Under the pieces are notes generated by a model. It did not search any database, had not been told where the DNA came from, and saw only the letters and a program-made list of their open reading frames with translations. Positions 52,707 to 61,884 of a stretch of DNA of 64,000 bases are shown one piece after another (positions within the stretch are counted from its first letter, which is position 1; each line of letters begins with the position of its first letter). The DNA is from Flagellimonas_B algarum. Lineage in GTDB: Bacteria; Bacteroidota; Bacteroidia; Flavobacteriales; Flavobacteriaceae. The stretch spans positions 124,001 to 188,000 of the forward strand of contig NZ_JBEVTG010000003.1 in assembly GCF_040513375.1 (NCBI RefSeq). The letters run 5' to 3'. Position numbers and translations under genes: made by a program.

Positions 52707-54221
52707 CTATTCCTTGTTCGTGTTGAGCCATTGTTGGGCTTCGTTGGTATACCAATTCGGAGAAAAATTCGGGGCGTTCACGATATGCTCAAAATGGTAT
52801 CTGGCCTTGTTATTTTCCCCTTTTCTCGCGTAGAAATTCCCGAGATAGGTGTGCACATACGGATTGTCCGGTGTGGTTTCCAAGAGCTTTTTTCCGATGT
52901 TTTCCAAAGGAATATCGAAATCATTGAACTCCCCTAAATCCATATAAAAGGCTACATCCTTTAAGAAGGACAGCGTATGCAGCAGGTTCAGATCGGCGTA
53001 CTCCAAATACTCGGGGTAGGTCGAAAAGAGGTGTTCGATCAAGGCCGCACTTGTTTTCATCTGCTCAGGATCGTATCGTGCCATATAGGAAGCCGCAAGC
53101 GCCTGTGCCCTTATTTTCTGCCTATACAGCTTGCTATTCGCAATCGGTCCTGAAAAAGCATCCCTTTTTTCGAACAAAGGGGTTTCGGTGAGTTCAAACA
53201 CATAGTTCTTTAGGAAACTCAAGGCGAAAAGGGAGGAGGTCACCTCCCCATTGATCAAGCGGGCGGGATCGCTCATCAAGCTGTTGTTCGCCAATAGGGT
53301 CAGGGTAAGGCCCTGCGCGGGAATTTTCAATAAGAGACTGGAGTAACAATCGTATTGCCCATAGGCCCAAACGATATCCAAATTTTCGAATTGTTGGTTG
53401 AAAATACCATAGCCATAAGGCAATTCGGTGCGATAGGAGGTGAACATGCGTTTTTTGGAAATGCTGTCGATGATTTGGTCGTTATCTAAGGCCCGATTGA
53501 ATAGGGCCAGGTCTTTCAGGTTCGAAACGATACCGGCGGAAGCGGAATAGCCATAGTCTACAAAACCGTTTTCAATGCCATTATCCAAAACATAAGGTTT
53601 GGCCAAGTTTTCGATTTGGGTGGAATCTTGCAACAAAAAGGTATGTTGTAACTGCAACGGGGTCAAGATTTCTTGCTCCATCACTTCCGAAAAGGAGGTG
53701 CCGGCCGCCTGTTCGATGACTTTGGTGAGCGCGCCGAAGCGGGAACTGTAATAGAATTCCTCGCCGATTCGCCCTTGTGAGGTGTGCGAGAGCACATGTT
53801 TTACCAATATGGAATCGTGGAGCACGGGCTCGGGCAGGTAGGTATTGATCGGGTCATCAAGGGATAATTTGTTTTGCGCCGCCAGTTTCATCACCAACAC
53901 GCCTGAAAAGACCTTGGTAATGGAGGCTATGGGAAACAAGGTGTTCTCATTCACGGGTGTCCCGGCTTCCCGATCCGCCATACCTATATAGCGTTCATAG
54001 ATCAGCGCCCCATCCTTCTCGATGGAAACGGCAAGCCCAGGAATTTGAAAGTAGTCTCGGAGGGCGGTAAGTTCTTGGGTGAAGACCGTTGCCTTTGTAT
54101 CGGTAGGCTTTTCGGTTTCCGTGCAAGAGGCGATACCGAATACTAGCACCATGACACTTAGCTTGGTCAGGAAGCCTTGTATGGTGGTCTTCGTACGATG
54201 GGTATTCAATGGATCGTCCAT
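52707..54221 (-). CDS. Serine hydrolase lipoprotein with C-terminal helical repeats
   Basis: 504 residues from the ATG at 54221. A lipobox, GIASC, follows the hydrophobic helix. Catalytic S-x-x-K: SITK, Ser100 and Lys103. YSASAGIVSNLKDLALF near 225 carries the Tyr motif. Residues 370-504 form a helical extension ending in TPDNPYVHTYLGNFYARKGE, a TPR-like repeat. It is transcribed with the HExxH gene downstream, and the AraC sensor gene at 54326 lies 104 bases upstream on the same strand. Confidence 0.88.
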   Translation of the reverse strand: MDDPLNTHRTKTTIQGFLTKLSVMVLVFGIASCTETEKPTDTKATVFTQELTALRDYFQIPGLAVSIEKDGALIYERYIGMADREAGTPVNENTLFPIASITKVFSGVLVMKLAAQNKLSLDDPINTYLPEPVLHDSILVKHVLSHTSQGRIGEEFYYSSRFGALTKVIEQAAGTSFSEVMEQEILTPLQLQHTFLLQDSTQIENLAKPYVLDNGIENGFVDYGYSASAGIVSNLKDLALFNRALDNDQIIDSISKKRMFTSYRTELPYGYGIFNQQFENLDIVWAYGQYDCYSSLLLKIPAQGLTLTLLANNSLMSDPARLINGEVTSSLFALSFLKNYVFELTETPLFEKRDAFSGPIANSKLYRQKIRAQALAASYMARYDPEQMKTSAALIEHLFSTYPEYLEYADLNLLHTLSFLKDVAFYMDLGEFNDFDIPLENIGKKLLETTPDNPYVHTYLGNFYARKGENNKARYHFEHIVNAPNFSPNWYTNEAQQWLNTNKE

Positions 54222-54325
54222 GCGCTTGGTTTTGTTGGTACAATGATAGGGCATGTGGCCGTATCCGCATGGCATCATTGCAAAAAGGGAGTTCCACATT
54301 TCATTTTTGGAACCTTTCTTGGCCG

Positions 54326-55444
54326 TCATCCCTTTTGTTTGAGATATTCTGACGGGGTTTTGTCGGTGAACTTTTTGAAGGTGCGGTAAAAGGAGGTCTT
54401 CGAATTGAAGCCGCTTTCATGGGCGATGCCGACCAGGGTGATGTGGTCGTAGGCCTTGTTGTTGATCTTTTCGATGACGGTCGCCACCCGGTATTCGTTG
54501 ATGAAGTCCGAAAAGTTTTTCCCGCTACCTTCATTGATGATTCGTGACAGCAAATTGGGGTGCAGTTCAAGCTGTTCGGCCAAAGAATTCAAGGTCAATT
54601 CGGGATTGAGATAGTACAGATTCCGTTCGATTTCCGTTTTCAACCAATCGACCTTTTGGTCCAATCCATCGATGGCTTTTTTCTCGGTATTGGGTTTCAT
54701 TTCCAGCAACACATATTCGGGTCGTAGAAACACTTCGATGCCCATTAAAAGAGCCACAACACCCATCAAGAGATAGAGGGGGTAATACTGTCGAAAGTCC
54801 AATTCATAATCAAAGAAGAAGAAATCTACGAAAGTATAGGGCAACCACAAGATCCACATGAGTCCGAAAAAAAGGATCAAGCGCTTCAGCCATACCAATT
54901 TGTATTTATCGCTGTTGCTGTAGTTCTCTGCCAGTAGCTGGGTAAAATCCTTGATTTTTAATATGGAAAGCCGCACATAAACAGCAATGGATAGGATGGC
55001 CAAGAGTTGAAAGAAGGGCCCGATCATGATAAACGCTTGGGTCTGATGGATGGGCTTGCCGGTGCTATGACTTTCTAGCACCTGAACGATATGAAAGGCC
55101 ATTTCCAGTAGGAAGGGACTAAAATGCAGGTAGTGCTTGGGTTGGAACCCGAAGGATGGGTCAATGAGTTTGACCACGTAGAAATACAAGGCCGGCCCGA
55201 TACACAAAAGGTAGGTCGTGATCGGAAACCAAGTGATTTTCGGATAGTACTCCAAAAGTCCGATATCCGATAAAAAAACCCACGCCAACCAAAGGGAAAT
55301 GGCCATGACCACAAAAGCCATGAATTTATTGGCCGCCCTATTCTTCCTTTTGGTAAAGAAGAGCAGCAATCCAAAAGTGGACCCGACGATCAAAAAGATG
55401 CCGATCAATAGGTTCCAAAGAGTAAAATTCAAGCTGAGTTCCAT
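54326..55444 (-). CDS. AraC-family regulator with multi-TM N-terminal sensor
   Basis: 372 residues from the ATG at 55444. About seven TM helices (residues 10-245) and a C-terminal AraC domain (LTLNSLAEQLELHPNLLSRI; GFNSKTSFYRTFKKFTDKTP). Its ATG is preferred over the longer reading, which adds a non-conserved stretch. The gene stands upstream of a serine hydrolase and a metallopeptidase-like gene. As with 37411, the physical link to a secreted hydrolase suggests control of those genes. Confidence 0.9.
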   Translation of the reverse strand: MELSLNFTLWNLLIGIFLIVGSTFGLLLFFTKRKNRAANKFMAFVVMAISLWLAWVFLSDIGLLEYYPKITWFPITTYLLCIGPALYFYVVKLIDPSFGFQPKHYLHFSPFLLEMAFHIVQVLESHSTGKPIHQTQAFIMIGPFFQLLAILSIAVYVRLSILKIKDFTQLLAENYSNSDKYKLVWLKRLILFFGLMWILWLPYTFVDFFFFDYELDFRQYYPLYLLMGVVALLMGIEVFLRPEYVLLEMKPNTEKKAIDGLDQKVDWLKTEIERNLYYLNPELTLNSLAEQLELHPNLLSRIINEGSGKNFSDFINEYRVATVIEKINNKAYDHITLVGIAHESGFNSKTSFYRTFKKFTDKTPSEYLKQKG

Positions 55445-55497
55445 GGTATCGTTGGCAAGGGGGCCTTCCCCCATTATGGCGTATAAGGTACGATAGG

Positions 55498-56076
55498 CTA
55501 GGGGTTAAATCCAACGGTACCGCATTCCAAGGCTTCGATTTGTGGCAGCATGTTGAATCGTACGTTTTTCCCATCAAAAAGGTATTCGGCCCGGTTGCCA
55601 CCACGTGCTTCCTCCCAAAAAACCTCTTGGGTTTGAAAAAACAGGGCGACGGTATAGAACAAGCACTCCTCCTTGGCCTTGAGCGTTCTTTTGAACTCCG
55701 AAGGCCCATCAAGTGAGGCCAGCGAAGTTAGCCCGTAGCTCATCGAATCGCGCTTGACAAGCGTCATGGTGTCTGGCGGCAATAGGACTTTGACAAAGGT
55801 GGTGGGGGAATCCGGGATTGGGAAGGCCTCCGCGGGAAAATGGAGGGCCAAATCGATCGGATGCTCGTTCGTATTCACGACCCGGGTGTAAAACACCAAA
55901 TAGCTGTGTTTGAAGTGTTCCGTTGTGAGGCCGGTATATGGGCCGCCTTTTGGGTAGCTGTTCTGGAACACCACCCCATTTTTTTCATGACTGCTATACC
56001 AGTTCGTATCGGCATGTTGTGCATAGGTCAAAGCACAAAACAGTGCCATTTGGAAGGTCGTTCGAACGCGTTTCAT
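55498..56076 (-). CDS. Exported hypothetical protein, 192 residues
   Basis: Signal peptide ending ALTYAQ. Beta-rich mature domain (YLVFYTRVVNTNEHPIDLAL; VKVLLPPDTMTLV) of immunoglobulin-like character, with a Cys near the C-terminus (LECGTVG). No family is recognised. The start lies 8 bases after the upstream lipoprotein gene, so the two are one operon. Confidence 0.7.
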   Translation of the reverse strand: MKRVRTTFQMALFCALTYAQHADTNWYSSHEKNGVVFQNSYPKGGPYTGLTTEHFKHSYLVFYTRVVNTNEHPIDLALHFPAEAFPIPDSPTTFVKVLLPPDTMTLVKRDSMSYGLTSLASLDGPSEFKRTLKAKEECLFYTVALFFQTQEVFWEEARGGNRAEYLFDGKNVRFNMLPQIEALECGTVGFNP

Positions 56077-56084
56077 AGCAATGA

Positions 56085-57017
56085 TCAGTAACCGTATTTG
56101 ATCGCATCAAGGCTGTCTTTTTGCCTTTTCTGTTTTAGGGTCGGTAAGCCGATCGATAACCTGTTCTTGTCTACACTATCAAGATCGATCGCATTCGATA
56201 ACTCCCCATTGGGTTTGGTATAGGTGCCATAGACTTGGGGCCTGTTATACTTTAAGTGGTACAGATCGATCATAGTACCCAACATCATTGGCGGACAGGT
56301 CCCATTTTGAATGAACCCCTCGACTTTCTTCAGAAAGTACTCCCGGTTGGGGGAGTCGAAGGTATGGAGCAACATGATATCGATGTTCGTTGGGATCCTG
56401 TCCACTTTGAAACCTCCGATGACCTGATCGTTCGGATACCCGATGGTTTCGAAAATTTCCTTGATCCGGATTTCATTGACGGTGTCTATGCTGTCGATTT
56501 GACTTTCATCCGGTTCGGGCACCAAGCGGAATTTTTGGTCCAAATCCCTCATTTTTTGGATTTCCTTTCGCAGCCCAAGATCCAAACTGGCTTCATAAGC
56601 TTCCCTTAGTTCGGGATACTTGGCTTTGATACCCGCGCCCAGTTCGGTTTCAAAGAACGCCGCGTAAACCGTATCTCTTTCCAAAGCGGCAAGCTCCGTT
56701 CCGTGTTGAATCCGTTCCTCCAAAAAGCGTGCGGTGACTGCATCTTTTTTTAAAATCGCACTGGCTTTGGAAAACTTGGAAATTTCATTGTAGAGCGGCG
56801 TATTCAAGGGTTTGCAGTGCGCAAAGGCCTTCTCGTACAAGAGAAAGGCTTCCTCGAAGTTTTTGGTTTCAAATTGGTAATCCGCTTGGTAGATGAGCGG
56901 ATAGTATCCCCTTACATAATCGCATTGTGGGGGTACTTTTTCCGAACAACCAATTACGAATAAGGCAAGGACGAAGACTAGGGTGTATTTCACTGAGGTT
57001 GGTTTTAGGTTATACAT
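56085..57017 (-). CDS. Lipoprotein, DUF6624-like C-terminal domain
   Basis: 310 residues from the ATG at 57017. Lipobox VIGC (Cys24). The helical first half has FEEAFLLYEKAFAHCKPLNT, a TPR-like pattern. The second half has KMRDLDQKFR and DSVDKNRLSIGLPTLKQ, which resemble DUF6624 proteins; this is by pattern and uncertain. The longer reading to 57110 precedes the lipobox and is unlikely. It precedes the 192-residue gene by 8 bases. Confidence 0.72.
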   Translation of the reverse strand: MYNLKPTSVKYTLVFVLALFVIGCSEKVPPQCDYVRGYYPLIYQADYQFETKNFEEAFLLYEKAFAHCKPLNTPLYNEISKFSKASAILKKDAVTARFLEERIQHGTELAALERDTVYAAFFETELGAGIKAKYPELREAYEASLDLGLRKEIQKMRDLDQKFRLVPEPDESQIDSIDTVNEIRIKEIFETIGYPNDQVIGGFKVDRIPTNIDIMLLHTFDSPNREYFLKKVEGFIQNGTCPPMMLGTMIDLYHLKYNRPQVYGTYTKPNGELSNAIDLDSVDKNRLSIGLPTLKQKRQKDSLDAIKYGY

Positions 57018-57127
57018 GTTGCAAGTTGGGGACATTGAGGGCTGCCCAGCCATCAAACGATAGTAGTAAGTTAAGGAAAAAGGGACAGCTGTTGGCATGG
57101 TTTTGGGCATTTGTCATGCCTTCCCTC

Positions 57128-57784
57128 TTACCATCCTCCGAAAGCCCTTAGGATCAATGCTATGGGGAAAATAACCAAGGCAAGGATAAAGATCATTTTG
57201 CCCTGTTTTCGGTCCTTTTCCGAATAGGTGTATACTTTTTGTCCGTTGGGTAGGGTCTTCTTTGCCGTCCATAGAAAATAGCCAATCAGTATGCCCAAAA
57301 GCCCCCCGAGGATGGCGAAGATGTATCCGGCCATGATCCAGGCTTTTTGACTTTCCTCAGGTTTGGCAAGTTGTTCGATGCGTTGCTTTTTGAGGGCTTG
57401 CAACAGCTCTTTATCGATGGATTTACCGCGTTGGGTCAAGATGTTCCGCGCAAGCGAATAATCGAACTCGTTCCACTCGTCGGCCTTAAGAAGGATATCG
57501 TAGAGTTCCTCATCTGAAAATTCAAAAAGGTAATAGTCGCTGTCCACTTCATGGATCAGCCGCTCGGCCTGGGCTTCCAAGATTTTTTCGGCTTGTTCAA
57601 AGTCCGAGGGCTTGATTCGGATTTCGTATTGGTGGTCTAGGGTATTGCCTGAAAAGGTCACGTCAACGGGTGCGATATTGTCGGCCAGTACCGAGGCAAT
57701 ATGGTGTTCCTTAAGCAATTCCATGAGCTCGGTCGCCTGATCACGGGACGGGAATTTCTTAAATATGGAAAGGTCTTCATTCAT
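57128..57784 (-). CDS. DUF2007-like protein with two C-terminal TM helices
   Basis: 218 residues. The first 80 residues fit the small putative signal-transducing DUF2007 fold (FKKFPSRDQATELMELLKEH; IKPSDFEQAEKILE). A helical middle part (ELYDILLKADEWNEFDYSLA) follows, and then two TM helices at about 150-170 and 195-212. It follows the NTF2-like gene at 57794 by 9 bases. Function unknown. Confidence 0.75.
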   Translation of the reverse strand: MNEDLSIFKKFPSRDQATELMELLKEHHIASVLADNIAPVDVTFSGNTLDHQYEIRIKPSDFEQAEKILEAQAERLIHEVDSDYYLFEFSDEELYDILLKADEWNEFDYSLARNILTQRGKSIDKELLQALKKQRIEQLAKPEESQKAWIMAGYIFAILGGLLGILIGYFLWTAKKTLPNGQKVYTYSEKDRKQGKMIFILALVIFPIALILRAFGGW

Positions 57785-57793
57785 TGTTCATAT

Positions 57794-58153
57794 TTATTCA
57801 GTCGGAATCGGGAGGTCGTGCATCCTTAAAAAAGACAGTTTGTCCCAATAGCCGCGTTGGAATTTGATTTTTCCATTTACCACGTGAAAAAAACCACATC
57901 CCCTTAATCCTAAGGGGTCTTTCCATTCCAAGATGGCCCATTCACCATCCTCAAACAGATTTTCGACAATACAGGTCATGTCGGCGGTCTCGAATTCGGT
58001 CTTGAACATGGCGCCGATCGCCTGTTTGCCTTCGACGGGATCATTCGCTACTTGATGGTTTACCGCATCCGAATGATAGAGCTCGGTGAGTTCTTCGGCC
58101 GTGCCCTCGTTGAATAAGGCCACCCATCGTGCCACGAGTTCTTTGGGTTTCAT
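57794..58153 (-). CDS. NTF2/SnoaL-like protein (ester-cyclase type)
   Basis: 119 residues. SnoaL-like pattern: WVALFNEGTAEELTELYHSD, NHQVANDPVEGKQAI, IVENLFEDGEWAILEWKDPL, and FFHVVNGKIKFQRGYWD. Family members bind polyketide or other small ligands; many bacterial copies are uncharacterised. It is the first gene of an operon with 57128. Confidence 0.85.
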   Translation of the reverse strand: MKPKELVARWVALFNEGTAEELTELYHSDAVNHQVANDPVEGKQAIGAMFKTEFETADMTCIVENLFEDGEWAILEWKDPLGLRGCGFFHVVNGKIKFQRGYWDKLSFLRMHDLPIPTE

Positions 58154-58232
58154 AATCGATAAATTTAGCCCAAGGAAGTTAGGAAAAAAGCAACAAGCGA
58201 TTGGTATGCGGTATGACTTTTATCCTAGCAAA

Positions 58233-58856
58233 TCATTCATTGAGCTGCACCGACTTGATATCGGCCAAGAGTTTTGAAATGATGCGGTCATTCTTTCCGT
58301 AATCATACAATTGCCCTTTGATCACCGCGTTGAATTCCGCCAATACTTGTTCCTTCCGCTGGCTTAAGGTGATCACCATTGTTCCTTTGAAGGAGAGCAG
58401 ATCGGGTTTTAGGTCGCCAACGATCAAGATGCCGTCTTTTGCTTGATGGAATTCGTTGAAATCCACCTTTTTATTCGCCGAAATGGCACAGAGTACCCGA
58501 ACGAAAACCTCGTTCATCGGTAGGTCGAAGGTGGCGGTTTTCCGCTTTGCGGTTTTGACCCCTAGTTTTGAATAGATCGGCACCGCGATTTCCATGATCA
58601 GATTGGTAGACAATCCGGTAAACGTACCGAATACCAAATCCAACTTGTCGAGGATGTATTGCGAATCGATGCGCTCATTGGATTGTTTGGCGTAGGCATG
58701 GATATAGTCCAATACATCAGTATGCCGAGCCACTTTCGCAATATCGGTTTCATACCGCCATGAGGTGATGATCTTCGATTCGGGTCGTACGATCACCGTG
58801 CCGCAGTTGGGGCAAATTGGTTCTTCCGTTTCAAATCCGCAATGATGACAGAACAT
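58233..58856 (-). CDS. Zinc-ribbon protein of unknown function, 207 residues
   Basis: A CxxC-x9-CxxC zinc ribbon at the N-terminus (MFCHHCGFETEEPICPNCGT), followed by an alpha-beta domain of about 170 residues (VLDYIHAYAKQSNERIDSQY; FDLPMNEVFVRVLCAISANK). No TM helix. The ribbon may bind a protein or nucleic acid; the rest is unrecognised. Its downstream neighbour is an NTF2-like gene. Confidence 0.75.
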   Translation of the reverse strand: MFCHHCGFETEEPICPNCGTVIVRPESKIITSWRYETDIAKVARHTDVLDYIHAYAKQSNERIDSQYILDKLDLVFGTFTGLSTNLIMEIAVPIYSKLGVKTAKRKTATFDLPMNEVFVRVLCAISANKKVDFNEFHQAKDGILIVGDLKPDLLSFKGTMVITLSQRKEQVLAEFNAVIKGQLYDYGKNDRIISKLLADIKSVQLNE

Positions 58857-58923
58857 AGAGACTGCTCGCTTTGTAAATTAGAATTTCGTTGCTGCGGTCG
58901 ACTCGCATTTGTTTCGCGACCGC

Positions 58924-59625
58924 TTAGCCGTTTTTGTTCATCAGATCGATCAGAATGCCGATGAGGATGACCAAGAACGACCCCATGGTCGTCCCGAAGA
59001 TATACGCAAGAAAGCCTTTGACATAGCTCCAAATGCTTTTTTTATTGAAGAAGTTGCCAATGGCCCAAGCCGAATACAACAAGGCGGTATATAGGGCCAC
59101 ATCGTTCACCTGCCAACCCGTGGCACTTTCAAGGATTCCGTATAGCGCGAAAATCAAGTTTCCGATCCCAATGGTAAAGAAGACCAAAATGAAGATCTCG
59201 TAGATGTTGAATTTGGATTTTAAATAAAACAGCCTGATCCAGAAACCAATGAAAAAGCCCAATAGAATGTTGACGAAACCGAAGTTTTCAGAGACCCACT
59301 CAAATGCTTTTTGAACCCCTGGACTATCGATGGCGTCGGAGGCCGTACCTGTTTTGAAGCCGAAAAGCTGTTGGCAGATCACAAAAAACAGCGAACTGAA
59401 AATGACGAACAGGATGGGTTTGACCAGTCTTTTTCGGTCATAGATCAAAAACTCCCGAACGGTCTTGCCGGGTCGGAGGATCAGTTCTTTTATGGTATAG
59501 AAGATGCCCTTGTCAAAGTTTAGGACACTGCCGATCTCATTCCAAATGTAGGTGCCGTCGATCCGTTCCAACGGACTGCCGTTTTCAACTTCTTGCAAGG
59601 TTTCATTTTCTATAGGGTCACTCAT
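58924..59625 (-). CDS. DUF3667 membrane protein
   Basis: 233 residues. DUF3667 signature: GIFYTIKELILRPGKTVREF, then LIYDRKRLVKPILFVIFSSL, a soluble lead-in before four TM helices. Common in Bacteroidota; function unknown. It is followed, on the same strand after about 70 bases, by the zinc-ribbon gene. Confidence 0.85.
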   Translation of the reverse strand: MSDPIENETLQEVENGSPLERIDGTYIWNEIGSVLNFDKGIFYTIKELILRPGKTVREFLIYDRKRLVKPILFVIFSSLFFVICQQLFGFKTGTASDAIDSPGVQKAFEWVSENFGFVNILLGFFIGFWIRLFYLKSKFNIYEIFILVFFTIGIGNLIFALYGILESATGWQVNDVALYTALLYSAWAIGNFFNKKSIWSYVKGFLAYIFGTTMGSFLVILIGILIDLMNKNG

Positions 59626-59701
59626 GGGGTGTGGTTTTTTTGAGGGTTGGTTGGTCGCCTATTGCGGTAAACGTTTCAGCAATATAACTAAGTTACATCT
59701 G

Positions 59702-59719
59702 AGGTATAAATGAGTTATG
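59702..59719. repeat. 18-bp repeat, left copy
   Basis: AGGTATAAATGAGTTATG, 17 of 18 bases shared with 60445-60462. The two copies lie outside the single gene 59737-60342 in the same orientation. Confidence 0.6.
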
Positions 59720-59736
59720 GTGTGTATTGTCAAGCA

Positions 59737-60342
59737 TTATTTACCAAAACCAACATTTCGTTTTTCAGGTTTAACCGTACGTTTCAATTCCTCATACTTT
59801 TGGTCAAATTCTTCTTTGGTTATAGCATTTATCGATTTTAACCAACGAAAATTGCCCAGCTGGTTTTCATAGTTCAGGTTTTCGTCAATAATGGCATAGT
59901 TCTCACGCAAATAGCGATTCCTGGTTTTTATGAGCTCATCCAAAAATTCATTTGTTTTTTCCTCACTTGGAATTTTTTTATGGACATAAACGTAGCTGTT
60001 GTTGGATAACTTTATCTTCCAAAAGTCTTTTTTTGTTACGAAATAAATGACAAGCATCACTGTGCCAAGTGCAAGCCAAAAGAGGGCAAGATAAGGGTCT
60101 TCGTTTTCACCATAGAGATTGCTGCTGATGTAGGTAGCAATGCCCACAACATAAAACAACAGGGCTACCGATAGCGCAAAACCATTTGTGGATTTGAATG
60201 AAACCTTATCGCCATCTATATTCTCGAAAGGAATGTCTATTTCATTCCCATCCCCAAATTTTGAAATATTAAAGTAAAGTTTGGACTCCGTTATTTTAAA
60301 CTCTCTTTTCGTAAAGAATTTTTTCTGCTCAAATATTTTCAT
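59737..60342 (-). CDS. Membrane protein with SHOCT-like C-terminus, 201 residues
   Basis: Starts at the ATG 60342 (MKIFEQKKFF). Two TM helices (about 60-82 and 88-107), soluble N- and C-terminal parts, and a final helical motif (LKSINAITKEEFDQKYEELK) of SHOCT type, which often mediates oligomerisation. The gene is visibly more A/T-rich than its neighbours and is flanked by an 18-base direct repeat, so a recent insertion is possible. No function is known to me. Confidence 0.72.
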   Translation of the reverse strand: MKIFEQKKFFTKREFKITESKLYFNISKFGDGNEIDIPFENIDGDKVSFKSTNGFALSVALLFYVVGIATYISSNLYGENEDPYLALFWLALGTVMLVIYFVTKKDFWKIKLSNNSYVYVHKKIPSEEKTNEFLDELIKTRNRYLRENYAIIDENLNYENQLGNFRWLKSINAITKEEFDQKYEELKRTVKPEKRNVGFGK

Positions 60343-60444
60343 TGTTAGGATATGGTGGCGTTTTACAACGTTCACAGCTAAACCTAAAGGCAGCAAAGTA
60401 TGACCTTAACGTTAGTGCGAGGCGCTTTTTTGAAAGTTGAAGTT

Positions 60445-60462
60445 AGGTAAAAATGAGTTATG
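60445..60462. repeat. 18-bp repeat, right copy
   Basis: AGGTAAAAATGAGTTATG. It differs from the left copy at one base. AACGTTAG (60411-60418) and a GGCGTTTTACAACG segment (60357-60370) between the gene and this copy look like pieces of a longer imperfect inverted element. Confidence 0.6.
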
Positions 60463-60473
60463 TTTCGTCACGC

Positions 60474-61016
60474 TCAAGCTAGTGGTTCAATAGGAATGGG
60501 ATGTTGTAAAACGATGATCATTTCGGACATCAAATCATACCGGAAACCAAAGGGGTGCTCCTCCTCGTCAATTTGATAGTCGACTGTAGCAATTTGGACT
60601 TTTTCCTTGGAATTGAAAGTCAGCAAAAGCTCGACCAGCGTAGTCTGCTCAACGAAATCATCAGCCTCATCGTCCCAAACTTCGAAGGGGACCCATTTGC
60701 ATTGTAGGTCTTGGACGGTTTTTCCAGCCAGCTTGTGGATTTTGCTGATTTTCCCTTGTTGAAGTTCCTTATGGTCAAGTTCGCCAAGGAGCTTAGCCGT
60801 TCCCCTATCTGTGGTGATGAACATATCATAGTCCGTTGACCAACCTATGGTAAGCGTGCCGCTCGGAAAATGCATTTCGATGGCACCATCGATGATCCAC
60901 AGATCCGTATCGTCCAATTCCCAATAGGCTTCATTGACCTGATAGAGATGTACCTTTTGTAACGGCCCTGAGGTGATGATCTCGTCAACGGATTGTTCGG
61001 GAATCGTCTTTACCAT
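60474..61016 (-). CDS. Hypothetical cytosolic protein, 180 residues
   Basis: No signal peptide or TM helix. A mixed alpha-beta sequence (IDGAIEMHFPSGTLTIGWST; VDYQIDEEEHPFGFRYDLMS) with many acidic residues. No family is recognised. It may belong to the immunity or SMI1-like type of small acidic proteins, but I see no diagnostic motif. Confidence 0.65.
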   Translation of the reverse strand: MVKTIPEQSVDEIITSGPLQKVHLYQVNEAYWELDDTDLWIIDGAIEMHFPSGTLTIGWSTDYDMFITTDRGTAKLLGELDHKELQQGKISKIHKLAGKTVQDLQCKWVPFEVWDDEADDFVEQTTLVELLLTFNSKEKVQIATVDYQIDEEEHPFGFRYDLMSEMIIVLQHPIPIEPLA

Positions 61017-61128
61017 GGTTTTGAGTTATTGGAATCATCTGGATGTTAATAGGTTGCCTTTATCATTGGCTGAAGCTTCGGTTCACAACCGTCAGAGACG
61101 AGCGCTAGAGAGGGATTTACGGAGCTGT

Positions 61129-61884
61129 CTAAAGCTTTTCATCATCCAATTCTTCTTCAATGAACTTGATTAGAAAATCTATCCTCGGAAGGATTTCTTT
61201 GTAAGCAAGTTCAATATATTTATGAAGCACCAGTTTAAATCGAATTCCATTGATGATCCTCACATCATTTCGATAGTCTTCCAGTTTCTTTCTTGTAATT
61301 CCAAAATCAGCTGCTTTATAATTGTCAAGGTCATCAATGGAATTTAAAAAATCAAAACCCGTGGTATAGACCCTTAAGTTATCCCTAGTGTGATTTACCA
61401 TTGCTTCTTCAATACCCTTATGGTTGGAATTCCCATAGTAGCTAATTAACGAATCCACAAGTTGATCGTTACTGATCAATTTTAATTTGCCTTGTTTTGA
61501 AAGTTCATCAAAAGACTCGGAAGAATACTCAAAGCTTATGGTATAATTGGTATATCTGAAGAAATCATCGAATTTTTCAAGCGTATGGTCCTTCGGATTC
61601 TTTAAAATCATCAGACAGGAGTCAAGCATGGATTCATAACTGGCATTTTGACTCATAACCGCGTTCAAATGGATCTTATCCTGATTTAATTCAACAAGTA
61701 ATTTGGATAGCGATTGTTCGAGCTCCCGTTTTGCCGTTCTCTCGACATTCCAATTATTGGCCTGTAACGCCAACAGGATACCGATCATGACCAGGATGAT
61801 TTCCCCAACAGCGTACATCAGGTACTTGCTGAAATTATTTTCAGCGAAGAGTCGTTTTCTGATGCGGCGGAAGAATTTAATCAT
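61129..61884 (-). CDS. DUF6090 membrane protein
   Basis: 251 residues. The N-terminal signature FFRRIRKRLFAENNFSKYLM leads into a TM helix (YAVGEIILVMIGILLALQAN). The ectodomain (about 40-251) is helical and without motifs. It overlaps the paralogous gene at 61877 by 8 bases and is translated with it. Function unknown. Confidence 0.88.
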   Translation of the reverse strand: MIKFFRRIRKRLFAENNFSKYLMYAVGEIILVMIGILLALQANNWNVERTAKRELEQSLSKLLVELNQDKIHLNAVMSQNASYESMLDSCLMILKNPKDHTLEKFDDFFRYTNYTISFEYSSESFDELSKQGKLKLISNDQLVDSLISYYGNSNHKGIEEAMVNHTRDNLRVYTTGFDFLNSIDDLDNYKAADFGITRKKLEDYRNDVRIINGIRFKLVLHKYIELAYKEILPRIDFLIKFIEEELDDEKL

